64,000 nucleotides of DNA from Micromonospora sp. WMMA1947 (GCF_027497355.1 NZ_CP114909.1:4979001-5043000), one strand, 5' to 3'; positions 34,169 to 45,218 are shown, numbered from the stretch's first letter. Translations and numbers: made by a program. Notes: a model not told the origin generated them from the sequence alone.

Positions 34169-35011
34169 GTGAGTGAGGCGTTCGAGGAGTTGACACGGCT
34201 GGTGGCCGCCGGTGACGTGGTGGTGCTCAGCGGCGCGGGCCTGTCCACCGAGTCGGGCATCCCGGACTACCGGGGGCCCAGCGGCGCGGCCCGCCGGCAC
34301 ACCCCGATGACGTACCAGGAGTTCACCCGGGATCCGCTGGCGCGGCGGCGGTACTGGGCACGCAGCCACCTGGGCTGGCAGATGATCGCCCGGGCGGAGC
34401 CGAACGACGGGCACCGGGCGGTGGCCCGGTTGCAGGCGGCCGGGCTGCTCGGCGGCATCATCACCCAGAACGTCGACGGGCTGCACACCGCCGCCGGCGC
34501 CACCGGTGTGATCGAGCTGCACGGCCGCCTCGACGAGGTGACGTGCCTGGACTGCGGCAACGCCACCGGCCGCGACGAGCTGCACCGGCGCCTGTCGGAG
34601 GCGAACCCGGGATTCGACGCGCGGGTGGCGCGTGTCAACCCCGACGGCGACGTGGACCTGCCCGACGAGGCGGTGACCGGGTTCCGCACCGCCGACTGCG
34701 GCCTGTGCGGCACCGGCATGCTGAAACCGGACGTGGTGTTCTTCGGCGAGACGGTCCCCGCGCCGCGGGTCGCCGACTGTTTCGCGCTGGTCGAACGGGC
34801 CCGGGCGCTGCTGGTGCTCGGGTCGTCGTTGACGGTGATGTCGGGGCGGCGGTTCGTGCTGCGCGCGGCCCGCCACGGCATCCCGGTGGCGATCGTCAAC
34901 CAGGGCGTCACCCGCGGCGACGGGTACGCGGCGCTGCGCCTGGACGCGCCGCTGGGCGCCACCCTGCGGGCGCTGGCCGACCGGTGCGCGGCGGCCCCGG
35001 CGCCGGTGTGA
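34169..35011 (+). CDS. SIR2 family NAD-dependent deacylase (class II-like)
   Basis: A 280-aa sirtuin. NAD-binding motifs GAGLSTESGIPDYRG and TQNVDGLH, the catalytic His in ELHGRLDEV, and zinc ligands CLDC and CGLC are present. The two Cys pairs are separated by an insertion of about 48 residues containing NPDGDVDLP, a hallmark of class II (SIRT4-like) sirtuins. Lysine deacylation or lipoamidase-like activity is possible; it lies directly upstream of gcvP, which works with a lipoylated carrier. GACCAT six bases before GTG 34169 supports leaderless start. Confidence 0.88.
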   Translation: MSEAFEELTRLVAAGDVVVLSGAGLSTESGIPDYRGPSGAARRHTPMTYQEFTRDPLARRRYWARSHLGWQMIARAEPNDGHRAVARLQAAGLLGGIITQNVDGLHTAAGATGVIELHGRLDEVTCLDCGNATGRDELHRRLSEANPGFDARVARVNPDGDVDLPDEAVTGFRTADCGLCGTGMLKPDVVFFGETVPAPRVADCFALVERARALLVLGSSLTVMSGRRFVLRAARHGIPVAIVNQGVTRGDGYAALRLDAPLGATLRALADRCAAAPAPV

Positions 35012-35072
35012 TCAACCCCCGGGACATGAGCCGGAAACACGCCCGCTGGTAGCGTTGGGGGTGCCGGTACCA

Positions 35073-35155
35073 CCCACGTGGGAGAGACCGTCGATTCGAC
35101 GGCGCCGAAGGGGCAGATTCTCCCCGGAACCTCTCAGGCAAAAGGACCACGTGGG
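35073..35155 (+). promoter_or_regulatory. Glycine riboswitch (single aptamer)
   Basis: The aptamer starts CACGTGGGAGAGACC and ends CTCTCAGGCAAAAGGACC. It contains GGCGCCGAAGGGGCAG, the known consensus blocks of the glycine riboswitch. P1 is formed by CACGTG-type strands at 35076-35080 and 35148-35153. I see only one aptamer. Downstream, GCGCTG/CAGCGC and GGGGGAGG/CCTCGCCCCC hairpins (about 35160-35216) lie just before the gcvP Shine-Dalgarno and form a likely expression platform. Glycine should raise gcvP expression. Confidence 0.9.
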
Positions 35156-35233
35156 CAGGCGCTGTGGAGCGCGTCAGCGCGACTCAGGGGGAGGCCGACC
35201 CGTCGACCTCGCCCCCATCAAGGAGCGCAGCGC

Positions 35234-38056
<2,823 letters not shown>

Positions 38057-38065
38057 GCGGCGGAC

Positions 38066-38095
38066 GCCGGGGCGGTGGGCTGTCGCCGCCCCGGC
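38066..38095 (+). terminator. gcvP terminator hairpin
   Basis: Perfect 10-bp arms GCCGGGGCGG (38066-38075) and CCGCCCCGGC (38086-38095), ten bases after the gcvP stop. Confidence 0.75.
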
Positions 38096-38102
38096 CGGTG
38101 CG

Positions 38103-38124
38103 CGCGCCGGTCATGACCGGCGCG
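38103..38124. repeat. 22-bp perfect palindrome without loop
   Basis: A fully symmetric 22-bp palindrome centred on TCATGA with CGCGCCGG on the left and its complement on the right. It lies between the gcvP terminator and the end of the convergent DUF5999 gene. It may be that gene's terminator, though the absence of a loop is more like a protein-binding dyad. Confidence 0.6.
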
Positions 38125-38150
38125 TACGCTCACTGACGCTGCGTGATCGC

Positions 38151-38351
38151 TCAGGCGACGAGGGCGTGGCGGGCCGGACCCCGGTGCGGGGCGATGGTGC
38201 GCCCGTCGGGGAGCAGCTCACCGGTGTCCTCGAAGACGATGACACCGTTGCAGAGCAGGCTCCAGCCCTGCTCAGGGAAGCAGGCGAGGACGCGGGCGGC
38301 CTCTCGGTCGGTCGCGTCGGCGGAGGGGCAGGTGGGCTGGTGCTGACACAT
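38151..38351 (-). CDS. DUF5999 family small protein
   Basis: A 66-aa protein MCQHQPTCPSADATDREAARV and so on, ending DGRTIAPHRGPARHALVA, matching the DUF5999 family of actinobacteria. The N-terminal Cys-His pattern (CQHQPTC) could bind metal. ATG 38351 is chosen over 38384 because GGAGAA lies six bases upstream and the family begins MCQHQP. Function unknown. Confidence 0.8.
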   Translation of the reverse strand: MCQHQPTCPSADATDREAARVLACFPEQGWSLLCNGVIVFEDTGELLPDGRTIAPHRGPARHALVA

Positions 38352-38373
38352 CGGGTTCTCCGGACTGTGGGGG

Positions 38374-38401
38374 CACTGTGTCATGGTTCACATGACCAGT
38401 G
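38374..38401. promoter_or_regulatory. Operator-like inverted repeat between DUF5999 and pabB-like gene
   Basis: GTCATG-GTTCA-CATGAC (38380-38396) is perfect. It extends outward as CACTG-T on the left and CAGTG on the right, giving arms of 11-12 bases with a single bulge. It is centred in the divergent promoter region. A repressor or activator dimer could control both genes. Confidence 0.5.
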
Positions 38402-38474
38402 ACGCACAGTACCAAGGAAAACTGAGCGGCAACGAGCAAGGATGCGTCTTGTTCACCCAGAATGGGCTGAACGG

Positions 38475-39668
38475 ATGACCCGTAACCGCCCGGACGTCGT
38501 GGAAGCGCTCCCACTGGTGGAGGTCGATGCTCCCGGCGCGCCTCCCGGATGCCGCCGGCGGCTCGTCGAGACCGCCCGGCTGCACTGGTCGATCGGCGAC
38601 GGGGGCGACCCCGCCGACCTGGCACAACGCTTCCTCGCCGCGCACGGCGTCGACCGCGTCGACCTCGCCCGGCCCGGTCGCCACGACCCGGACGCCGCGG
38701 TGTGCGGTGCCGCGCTGTACCTGTCCGCCGCCGCCGGCGCGTACGCCATCGGCGTGTCGCCCGGCGCGCCGAGTCCCGCGCCGGCGCTGCCCGACCTGGT
38801 CGTGGTCGTCTACCACCACACCGACATGCCCGCTGCGCCCCGGCCGGCGGCCCCGGCGCCGTGTCGGCTCGGGCCCTGGCGCGACAGCTGGACCCCGGCC
38901 GCGCACGCCGACGCCGTCGGCGCGGTCCGCGCCGCCATCGCCCGCGGCGACGTCTACCAGGTCAACGTCGTCGGCCACGCCGCCGCCGGCTACCGCGGCG
39001 ACCCGCGCCCCGCGCTGGCCCGCCTCGCCGCGCTACCCGGCGCCCGCTACGGCGGCACCCTGCACGGCCCCGGCTGGGCGCTCGGCTGCGCCTCCCCGGA
39101 GACCCTCATCGCCGTCGAGCACGGCCGGCTGGTCACCCGCCCGATCAAGGGCACCCGCCCGGCCACCGCCGCCGGACGCCGCGACCTGCTCGCCTCGGCC
39201 AAGGAACGCGCCGAACACGTCATGATCGTCGACCTGGAACGCAACGACCTGGCCCGGGTGGCCCGTACCGGCTCGGTGCGCGTCGACGAGCTGTTCGCCG
39301 TACGCCGCTGGTGTGACCTGTGGCAGGCGGAGTCCACGGTGTCGGCGGCGCCCGCCGACGGCCTGGGCCTGGCCGACCTGCTGCGCGCGGTGTGCCCCGG
39401 CGGGTCGGTCACCGGCGCACCCAAACGCGCCGCCCTGGCCCGCATCGCCGCGCTCGAGCCCGTCGGACGCGGCGCGAGCATGGGCGCGCTCGGCTGGGTC
39501 GGCCCCGACCGCCTCGACCTGGGCCTGACCATCCGCACCGCCGCCGCCGACGGTGACCTGCTGCACCTGTGGGCCGGCGGCGGCATCACCTGGGACAGTG
39601 ACCCGGCCGCCGAGGTCGCCGAGGCCGCCGCCAAGGCCGCCCCGATCCGCGCCCTGCTCGCCGGCTGA
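38475..39668 (+). CDS. pabB: Chorismate-binding enzyme, aminodeoxychorismate synthase component I-like
   Basis: A 397-aa chorismate-utilising enzyme. Family blocks are present: YQVNVVGHA, PIKGTRPATAAG, AEHVMIVDLERNDLARV, GGSVTGAPKRAAL and LWAGGGITWDSDPAAE. The PIKGT motif, with Lys in the position used by PabB-type enzymes, favours aminodeoxychorismate synthase for folate over anthranilate or isochorismate enzymes. The N-terminal region is less conserved. ATG 38475 is a choice; ATG 38442 in frame is also possible but has AAGG too close. No aminotransferase class IV partner (pabC) is adjacent. Confidence 0.82.
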   Translation: MTRNRPDVVEALPLVEVDAPGAPPGCRRRLVETARLHWSIGDGGDPADLAQRFLAAHGVDRVDLARPGRHDPDAAVCGAALYLSAAAGAYAIGVSPGAPSPAPALPDLVVVVYHHTDMPAAPRPAAPAPCRLGPWRDSWTPAAHADAVGAVRAAIARGDVYQVNVVGHAAAGYRGDPRPALARLAALPGARYGGTLHGPGWALGCASPETLIAVEHGRLVTRPIKGTRPATAAGRRDLLASAKERAEHVMIVDLERNDLARVARTGSVRVDELFAVRRWCDLWQAESTVSAAPADGLGLADLLRAVCPGGSVTGAPKRAALARIAALEPVGRGASMGALGWVGPDRLDLGLTIRTAAADGDLLHLWAGGGITWDSDPAAEVAEAAAKAAPIRALLAG

Positions 39669-39731
39669 CGGGCCGCCCGGGCGCCGGCGGGCCGCGCGCG
39701 GCGGCTCGGGAGCTGGCGGCCGCGCGGCGGC

Positions 39732-40682
39732 TCAGCCCGCGGCGGCGAAGGAGTCCAGGGCGGCGACCACGCGCTCGCTGATGCCGTGCCCGCCGCCGTG
39801 GCCGCCGGACTCCACGATCTCCAGCCGCGCGTCCGGCCAGTCCCGGGTCAGCTGCCAGGCGATGTCCGGCGGACCGCTGACGTCCAGCCGGCCCTGCACC
39901 AGCACCCCCGGAATGCCGGCGAGGCGGCCCGCCTCGCGCAGCAGCTGCCCGTCGGGCAGGAAACCCCGGTTGGCGAAGTAGTGCGTCACCAGCCGGGTGA
40001 ACCCGTACCGGAAGACCGGGTCGGCGAACCGGGGACTCGGCGCGTACCCGCCGGCCAGGGACACGTGCACGTCCTCCCAGTCGCACCAGTCCCGCGCCGC
40101 CCGGTCCCGCACGGCCGGGTCCGGGTCGGCGACCAGCCGGGCGTACGCGGCGGACAGGTCACCGTCGCGGTCGGCCTCGGGCACGCCGTCGCGGAACCGC
40201 GCCCACTCCTGCGGGAAGACCCGGCCCATGTCCCGGGTCACCCACTCGATCTCGCGGCTGGTGTTGGCGACCACGCTGAACAGCACCAGCGCGCTGACGC
40301 GATCCGGGTGCCGCTGCGCGTACGCCAGGGCAAGGGACGACCCCCACGACGCGCCGCACAGCAGCCACCTGTCGATCCCCAGGTGTACGCGCAGCGCCTC
40401 CATGTCGGCCAGCAGATGCGCGGTGGTGTTCACCGACAGGTCGGTGGCCGGATCCGACGCCGGGGGAGTGCTGCGCCCGCAGCCACGCTGGTCGAACAGC
40501 ACGATCCGGTAGGCGGCCGGGTCGAACAGCCGCCGCCAGGACGCGCCCGCCCCGGAGCCGGGCCCGCCGTGCACCACGAGCGCCGGCCGCCCGTCCGGGT
40601 TGCCGCACGTCTCCCAGTACACGTGCTGCCCGTCGCCGGCGTCCAACATGCCGTGGGCGTACGGCTCGATCGGTGGATACAT
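39732..40682 (-). CDS. pip: Proline iminopeptidase
   Basis: A 316-aa alpha/beta hydrolase (peptidase family S33) that removes N-terminal proline. The oxyanion block LVVHGGPGSG, the FDQRGCGRSTP motif, the nucleophile elbow GASWGSSLAL, the acid in VQGRLDVSGPP and the His in SGGHGGGH form the full set. ATG 40682 follows GGGGAGG by eight bases. It is divergent from a MarR gene that probably regulates it. Confidence 0.92.
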   Translation of the reverse strand: MYPPIEPYAHGMLDAGDGQHVYWETCGNPDGRPALVVHGGPGSGAGASWRRLFDPAAYRIVLFDQRGCGRSTPPASDPATDLSVNTTAHLLADMEALRVHLGIDRWLLCGASWGSSLALAYAQRHPDRVSALVLFSVVANTSREIEWVTRDMGRVFPQEWARFRDGVPEADRDGDLSAAYARLVADPDPAVRDRAARDWCDWEDVHVSLAGGYAPSPRFADPVFRYGFTRLVTHYFANRGFLPDGQLLREAGRLAGIPGVLVQGRLDVSGPPDIAWQLTRDWPDARLEIVESGGHGGGHGISERVVAALDSFAAAG

Positions 40683-40706
40683 CAGTGGCCTCCCCGAGTC
40701 AGATAC

Positions 40707-40718
40707 AACAGCGCTGTT
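40707..40718. promoter_or_regulatory. MarR-type operator in the pip/marR divergent promoter
   Basis: AACAGCGCTGTT is a perfect 12-bp palindrome in an AT-richer stretch (ATACAACAGCGCTGTTACAT). It abuts a TACATT -10 box (40718-40723) seven bases before the marR GTG at 40731. Binding here would block both promoters. Confidence 0.55.
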
Positions 40719-40730
40719 ACATTAGTGGAC

Positions 40731-41228
40731 GTGACCGCCCCCGACCGCGACGCCCTCGGCACCCTGCTACGCCACGTCCTGGACGTCCTCGACGGCGACG
40801 TCGCCGCCGTCCACGACCGGCTCGGCCTCACCGACTACCGGCCCCGCTACTCACCAGTCGTGCGCGCGCTCGTCGCCGACGGCCCGCTGCCCATCCGCGA
40901 CCTCGCCGCCCGCGTCGGCGTCACCCACTCCGCCGCCAGCCAGACCGTCGCCCAGATGCGCCGCGCCGGCCTCGTCGACCTGCGCCCCGGCACCGACGCC
41001 CGGCACCGCATCGTCACCCTCACCGACCGCGCCCGCGCCCTGCTGCCCGCCGTCGAAGCCGAATGGGCCGCCACCACCGCCGCCGTACGTCACCTCGACA
41101 CCGAACTGCCCGTGCCGCTCGCCGACGAGCTGTACGCCGTCCTCGACGCCCTGCGCCGCCGCCCCCTGCGCGACCGCATCGCCGACACCGGCCTGCTCGA
41201 CACCGCAGCGGACACCCGGAACCGGTAA
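40731..41228 (+). CDS. MarR family transcriptional regulator
   Basis: A 165-aa MarR protein. The HTH is PIRDLAARVGVTHSAASQTVAQMRRAGLVDLR and the wing is PGTDARHRIVTLT. It is divergently transcribed from the proline iminopeptidase with a shared operator, so autoregulation and control of pip are likely. GTG 40731 fits a leaderless start; GTG 40725 in frame is also possible. Confidence 0.82.
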   Translation: MTAPDRDALGTLLRHVLDVLDGDVAAVHDRLGLTDYRPRYSPVVRALVADGPLPIRDLAARVGVTHSAASQTVAQMRRAGLVDLRPGTDARHRIVTLTDRARALLPAVEAEWAATTAAVRHLDTELPVPLADELYAVLDALRRRPLRDRIADTGLLDTAADTRNR

Positions 41229-41249
41229 GCAACGGATAGCCTTCCGGAC

Positions 41250-41759
41250 ATGACTATGCGCCCGATCCGGATCATCGGCGACCCCGTGCTGCGCACCCCC
41301 AGCGAACCCGTCACCGCCTTCGACGCCGAACTGCGGGCCCTCGTCACCGACCTGATGGACACGCTGCTCGGCGCACCCGGCCGCGCCGGCGTCGCCGCAC
41401 CCCAGATCGGCGTCAACGCCCAGGTGTTCGTCTACGACGCCGACGGTCACCGCGGCCACATGGTCAACCCCACCCTGGAGGTGTCCGACGAACTCCAGGA
41501 CGACGAGGAAGGCTGCCTGTCCATCCCCGGCCTGTACTTCCCGACGCCCCGCGCGCTGCACGCCACCGTCCACGGCTACGACCAGCACGGCGAACCGCTC
41601 ACCGTCACCGGCAGCGGCTTCCTCGCCCGCGCCCTGCAACACGAGACCGACCACCTGCGCGGACGCCTCTACGTCGACACGCTGCGCGGCGACACCCGCC
41701 GCCGCGCCCTGCGCGAGATCCGCGCCGGCCGATTCGACTCACCCAGCCGCGGCCGCTGA
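41250..41759 (+). CDS. def: Peptide deformylase
   Basis: A 169-aa Fe/Zn deformylase that removes the formyl group from new proteins. Motif 1 GVAAPQIGVN, motif 2 EGCLSIPG (Cys ligand) and motif 3 QHETDHLRG (two His ligands and the catalytic Glu) are intact. TAGCCT seven bases before the ATG suggests a leaderless transcript. The end overlaps the convergent GNAT gene by 21 bases. Confidence 0.95.
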   Translation: MTMRPIRIIGDPVLRTPSEPVTAFDAELRALVTDLMDTLLGAPGRAGVAAPQIGVNAQVFVYDADGHRGHMVNPTLEVSDELQDDEEGCLSIPGLYFPTPRALHATVHGYDQHGEPLTVTGSGFLARALQHETDHLRGRLYVDTLRGDTRRRALREIRAGRFDSPSRGR

Positions 41760-42542
41760 CGTCAACGCGCACTCGGTGAACCCGGCCACCCGGGAGAACC
41801 CCAACCGCTCGTACAGCCGCACCGCCGCCGCGTTGTCCGCCCGCACGTTCAACGTCACGTGATCCACCGACGCGCGCAGCCGGGCGCACAACGCCGCCAC
41901 CACACCCGCACCCAGACCCCGGCCCCGCACATCCGGATGCGTCGTCACGTTCCCCAGCGCCGCCACCCGCCACCGCGGCGAGAACACGTGCACCCCCGCC
42001 ACCGCCACCAGCCGGCCACGCTCCCGCACACCCACGTACTGGCCCGTCTCCAGCATCCGCGCGTCGAACCAGTTCCCCGGATACGCCACCGCGTACAACC
42101 CGGAAAGCTCCGCCGCGTCCGCCGGACCCAACGGCTCACCCACCGCCGGCACCGCCGCCAGCCGCCCCGGATCCGTCAGCACCATCCGGTGATGCGCCGC
42201 CGCCTCCGACACCACGAACCAGCGCGACACCACCGCCTCCAGCCCGGGGGACAGGTGCGCCCACATCCGCGCCGGCAACACCGGCGCCGCCTCCGCCAGC
42301 AACCCCGCCAGCCCCGCCACCCGATCCGGCGCCGTGAACGCCAGCAACGTCGGCAACTCCACCCCGTGATACAGCAGCACCACCTGGTCGTCACGCCGGA
42401 ACCACGACGTGTACGGCCAGAAGAAATCGTCCAGATCACCCAACTGGTACGCGTGCAGCACCGGATCCCGGCCCAGCAGACCCGCCAGCACCGCCCGGTC
42501 GTGCTCCGCCCGCACCGCCACCGCGATCAGCCCGCCATCCAC
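41739..42542 (-). CDS. GNAT family N-acetyltransferase (DUF4081-like N-terminus)
   Basis: A protein of about 267 aa. The C-terminal GNAT domain has the acetyl-CoA loop VTTHPDVRGRGLGAGVVAALCARL, with LNVRADNAAAVRLYERLGF at the end. The N-terminal half (LLGRDPVLHAYQLGDLDDFFWPYTSWF) resembles the actinobacterial DUF4081/FeeM-like region. GTG 42542 overlaps the upstream exporter gene by 16 bases; GTG 42521 is an alternative. Substrate unknown. Confidence 0.8.
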   Translation of the reverse strand: MDGGLIAVAVRAEHDRAVLAGLLGRDPVLHAYQLGDLDDFFWPYTSWFRRDDQVVLLYHGVELPTLLAFTAPDRVAGLAGLLAEAAPVLPARMWAHLSPGLEAVVSRWFVVSEAAAHHRMVLTDPGRLAAVPAVGEPLGPADAAELSGLYAVAYPGNWFDARMLETGQYVGVRERGRLVAVAGVHVFSPRWRVAALGNVTTHPDVRGRGLGAGVVAALCARLRASVDHVTLNVRADNAAAVRLYERLGFSRVAGFTECALTSAAAAG

Positions 42543-43300
42543 TGGTCGTAACCCAGCCGGGCCACCAGCGCCAGCACCACCACCAGCAGCACCACCCGCA
42601 CGAACCCGGCACCGCGCCGCAACGCCATCCGCGCGCCCACCGCCGCCCCCACCACGTTGCACAACGCCATCGCCGCGCCCAACGCCCACCACACGTGCCC
42701 GGTCAACCCGAACACCACCAGCGCACCCAGATTCGTGCCCGCGTTCACGACCTTCGCCATCGCGGAGGCGTGCACGAAATCCGAACCCAGAATCGCCGTG
42801 AACGCCAGCACCAGAAACGTCCCCGTACCCGGCCCGATCAACCCGTCGTACAGGGCGATGCCCACACCGGCCACCGCCACCGCCACCACCACCCGCTTCG
42901 GGGTCCGCCGCTGCGGCGACGCCACCACACCCAGCGACGGCCGCGCCAGCACGAACACCGCCACCGCCACCAGCACCACGAGCACCACCGGCCGGTACGC
43001 GCTACCCGGCACCGCACCCGCCAACGCCGCACCCAGGCCCGCCGTCAACACCGCCAACCCGGCCGCCGGACCCGCCACCGCCCAGTCCAGCTTCGTCCGC
43101 CGCGCATACGTCACCGCCGCCGTCGACGTACCGAAGATCGCCGCCAGCTTGTTCGTGCCCAACGCCGTCGCCACCGGCACACCCGGCGCCGCCACCAGCA
43201 ACGCCGGCAACAACAACAGACCGCCGCCACCCACCACCGCGTCCACCCACCCGGCCAGCAGGGCAGCGCTCAGCAACGTCGTCAACGACAGGGCATCCAC
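42527..43300 (-). CDS. TauE/SafE (TSUP) family membrane exporter
   Basis: A 257-aa protein with about eight hydrophobic helices. The TSUP signatures are GGGGLLLLPALL near the start, ALGTNKLAAIFGT, and GPGTGTFLVLAF in the second half. The family moves sulfite, sulfoacetate or other anions. CAGAAT six bases before the GTG is compatible with leaderless expression. It is followed by and overlaps the GNAT gene. Confidence 0.88.
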   Translation of the reverse strand: MDALSLTTLLSAALLAGWVDAVVGGGGLLLLPALLVAAPGVPVATALGTNKLAAIFGTSTAAVTYARRTKLDWAVAGPAAGLAVLTAGLGAALAGAVPGSAYRPVVLVVLVAVAVFVLARPSLGVVASPQRRTPKRVVVAVAVAGVGIALYDGLIGPGTGTFLVLAFTAILGSDFVHASAMAKVVNAGTNLGALVVFGLTGHVWWALGAAMALCNVVGAAVGARMALRRGAGFVRVVLLVVVLALVARLGYDQWMAG

Positions 43301-43474
43301 CGCCGCATTCTGCCCACGCCACCACCAGCCACGACGCCGCCTGTGGCCAGCCTCACCGCCCCCGGCGACGCCGTAACCACACCCCCACCGAGCCCACCGC
43401 CACGAACACCAGCATCGAACAGCACAACAGTTTCAGCACCCGGCAAGACTCCCACGACGACGTAGGGTGTCCAG

Positions 43475-44254
43475 GTGCGCCTGGCCACCTTCAACCTGCT
43501 GCACGGCCGATCCCTCACCGACGGGCTCGTCGACCCCGACCGGCTCACCGCCGCCGTCACCGACCTCGACGCCGACGTCCTCGCCCTGCAGGAAGTCGAC
43601 CGCGACCAGACCCGCAGCGGCAAACTCGACCTCACCGCGGTGGCCGCCCGCGCCCTGCACGCCGACCACCACCGCTTCGCCGCCGCCGTCGTCGGCACCC
43701 CCGGCGAACAGTTCCGCCCCCTCACCCACGACGACGACGGCCACGGCGAACCCCTCTACGGCATCGGCCTGATCAGCCGCCACCCCGTCCGCTCCTGGCA
43801 GGTCACCCGGCTGCGCGCCGCCCCCGTCCGCTCACCCATCTACGCACCCGGCCCCGGCGGCGGACTCGTCCTGCTCCGCGACGAACCCCGCGTCGTACTC
43901 GCCGCCGTCCTCGACACCCCCCACGGCCCGCTCACCGTCGCCGCCACCCACCTGTCCTTCGTGCCCGGCTGGAACGTCTGGCAGCTACGCCGCGTCGTCC
44001 GCGTCCTGCGCACCCTGCCCGCACCCCGGATCCTGCTCGGCGACCTCAACCTGCCCGCCGGGCCCGCCGCCGCGATCAGCCGCTGGCAGCCCCTCGCGCG
44101 GCGCCCCACCTACCCGGCCGGGCAACCCCGCGTCCAACTCGACCACATCCTCGCCGACCGGCACGCCCTCGACCGGCTACCGGCCGTCACCGCCGTCCAC
44201 ACCCCGCTGGCCACCATCTCCGACCACCGGCCCCTCGTCGTCGACCTCGGCTGA
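43475..44254 (+). CDS. Endonuclease/exonuclease/phosphatase family hydrolase
   Basis: A 259-aa EEP-fold protein. Motifs: LATFNLLHG, LALQEVDRDQTRSG (metal-binding Glu), AATHLSF, ILLGDLNLPAG (Asp/Asn) and ISDHRPLVVDL (catalytic His). Members cleave nucleic acids, phospholipids or phosphoesters; nothing points to one. No signal peptide is present. TAGGGT six bases before GTG 43475 indicates a leaderless mRNA. Confidence 0.85.
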   Translation: MRLATFNLLHGRSLTDGLVDPDRLTAAVTDLDADVLALQEVDRDQTRSGKLDLTAVAARALHADHHRFAAAVVGTPGEQFRPLTHDDDGHGEPLYGIGLISRHPVRSWQVTRLRAAPVRSPIYAPGPGGGLVLLRDEPRVVLAAVLDTPHGPLTVAATHLSFVPGWNVWQLRRVVRVLRTLPAPRILLGDLNLPAGPAAAISRWQPLARRPTYPAGQPRVQLDHILADRHALDRLPAVTAVHTPLATISDHRPLVVDLG

Positions 44255-44258
44255 CCAC

Positions 44259-45125
44259 TCAGCCCAGACCACTCTGCCGCCGCGCCGCCTCCACCGCGTT
44301 ACGGAACAACATCGCCACCGTCGTCGGACCCACCCCGCCCACACGCGGCGTGATCGCCCCCGCCACCTCCGCGCACGACTCGTCCACATCCGGCAGCAGC
44401 CGCCGCCCCTCGTACCGCACCCCGCCGCCGACCACCACCGCACCCGGACGCACATGCTCCGGCCGCACGATCCCCGGCACCCCCGCCGCCGCGATCAGGA
44501 TCTCCGCCCGCCGCGTGTACCGCGGCCAGTCCGCCACCCCCGTGTGCACCACCGTCACCGCCGCGTTCGCCGTCGGCCGCTTCTGCGCCAGCAACATCGC
44601 CAACGGCCGCCCCAACGTCGCACCCCGGCCCAGGATCACCACCTCCCGGCCCGCCACCGGCACACCGTGGAACGCCAGCAACGCCTCGATCCCCGCCGGC
44701 GTACACGGCAACGGACCCGGCAACCCCAACGCCAGCCGACCCATGTTCACCGGGTGCATCCCGTCCACGTCCTTGTCCGGATCCAGCACCGCCAACGCCC
44801 GGTCGTAGTCCAGATGACCCGGGATCGGATACTGCACCAGCACCCCGTGCACCGTGGCGTCCGCGTTGAAATCCGCCAGCACCGCATGCAGATCCGCCTG
44901 CGACGCCGACGCCGGCAGATGCACGTGCGGCGACACGAAACCCAGCTCCGCCGCCTGACGCTGCTTGATCCGGATGTAACCCGCGCTCGCGTCGTCGTCA
45001 CCCACCAGCACCGTCGCCAGCGCCGGCGTCACCCCCGCCGCACACAGCTCCGCAACCGACGCGGCGACCTCCGACAACACCCGCTCCGCCACCGGAGCAC
45101 CCGGCAACAACCGCGCAGAAGACAT
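44259..45125 (-). CDS. folD: Methylenetetrahydrofolate dehydrogenase / cyclohydrolase
   Basis: A 288-aa bifunctional enzyme of one-carbon metabolism. Catalytic region SAGYIRIKQRQAAELGF (Lys of the KxxxxxxLG type), then HGVLVQYPIPGHLD, DKDVDGMHPVNMGRL and the NADP loop ILGRGATLGRPLAMLL. RPGAVVVGGGVRYEG and VGGVGPTTVAMLFRNAVEA end it. ATG 45125 is chosen over the longer frame because the upstream part is a structured RNA leader. GAGGTG precedes the start and can be hidden by that leader. Confidence 0.95.
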   Translation of the reverse strand: MSSARLLPGAPVAERVLSEVAASVAELCAAGVTPALATVLVGDDDASAGYIRIKQRQAAELGFVSPHVHLPASASQADLHAVLADFNADATVHGVLVQYPIPGHLDYDRALAVLDPDKDVDGMHPVNMGRLALGLPGPLPCTPAGIEALLAFHGVPVAGREVVILGRGATLGRPLAMLLAQKRPTANAAVTVVHTGVADWPRYTRRAEILIAAAGVPGIVRPEHVRPGAVVVGGGVRYEGRRLLPDVDESCAEVAGAITPRVGGVGPTTVAMLFRNAVEAARRQSGLG

Positions 45126-45139
45126 ACGACACCTCGCCC

Positions 45140-45200
45140 GCGGAGGCCCAGGCGGTCGACCCCCACGACGAGCTCCCCGATGGTTCACCCATCCCCGTGC
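45140..45200 (-). promoter_or_regulatory. ZTP (pfl-motif) riboswitch-like leader of folD
   Basis: On the minus strand the leader reads GATGG-GTGAA-CCATC closing a hairpin, then CGGGGAGC, a variable GTC-rich arm, and CCGCCTGGGC. The CCGGGGAGC-like and CGCCTGGGC blocks are the conserved halves of the pfl/ZTP riboswitch. folD is a known target class. Next, CCTC in GCCTCCGCGGGCGAGGTG can pair with the folD Shine-Dalgarno GAGG, a simple translational switch. A covariance-model search would settle it. Confidence 0.75.
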
Positions 45201-45218
45201 CGCCAGTCGCGTTGCCCC

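Noticed and set aside
35156..35230. Second glycine aptamer
   Set aside because: The conserved blocks (GGAGAG, GGCGCCGAAGG, CTCTCAGG) are not repeated; only plain hairpins are seen.
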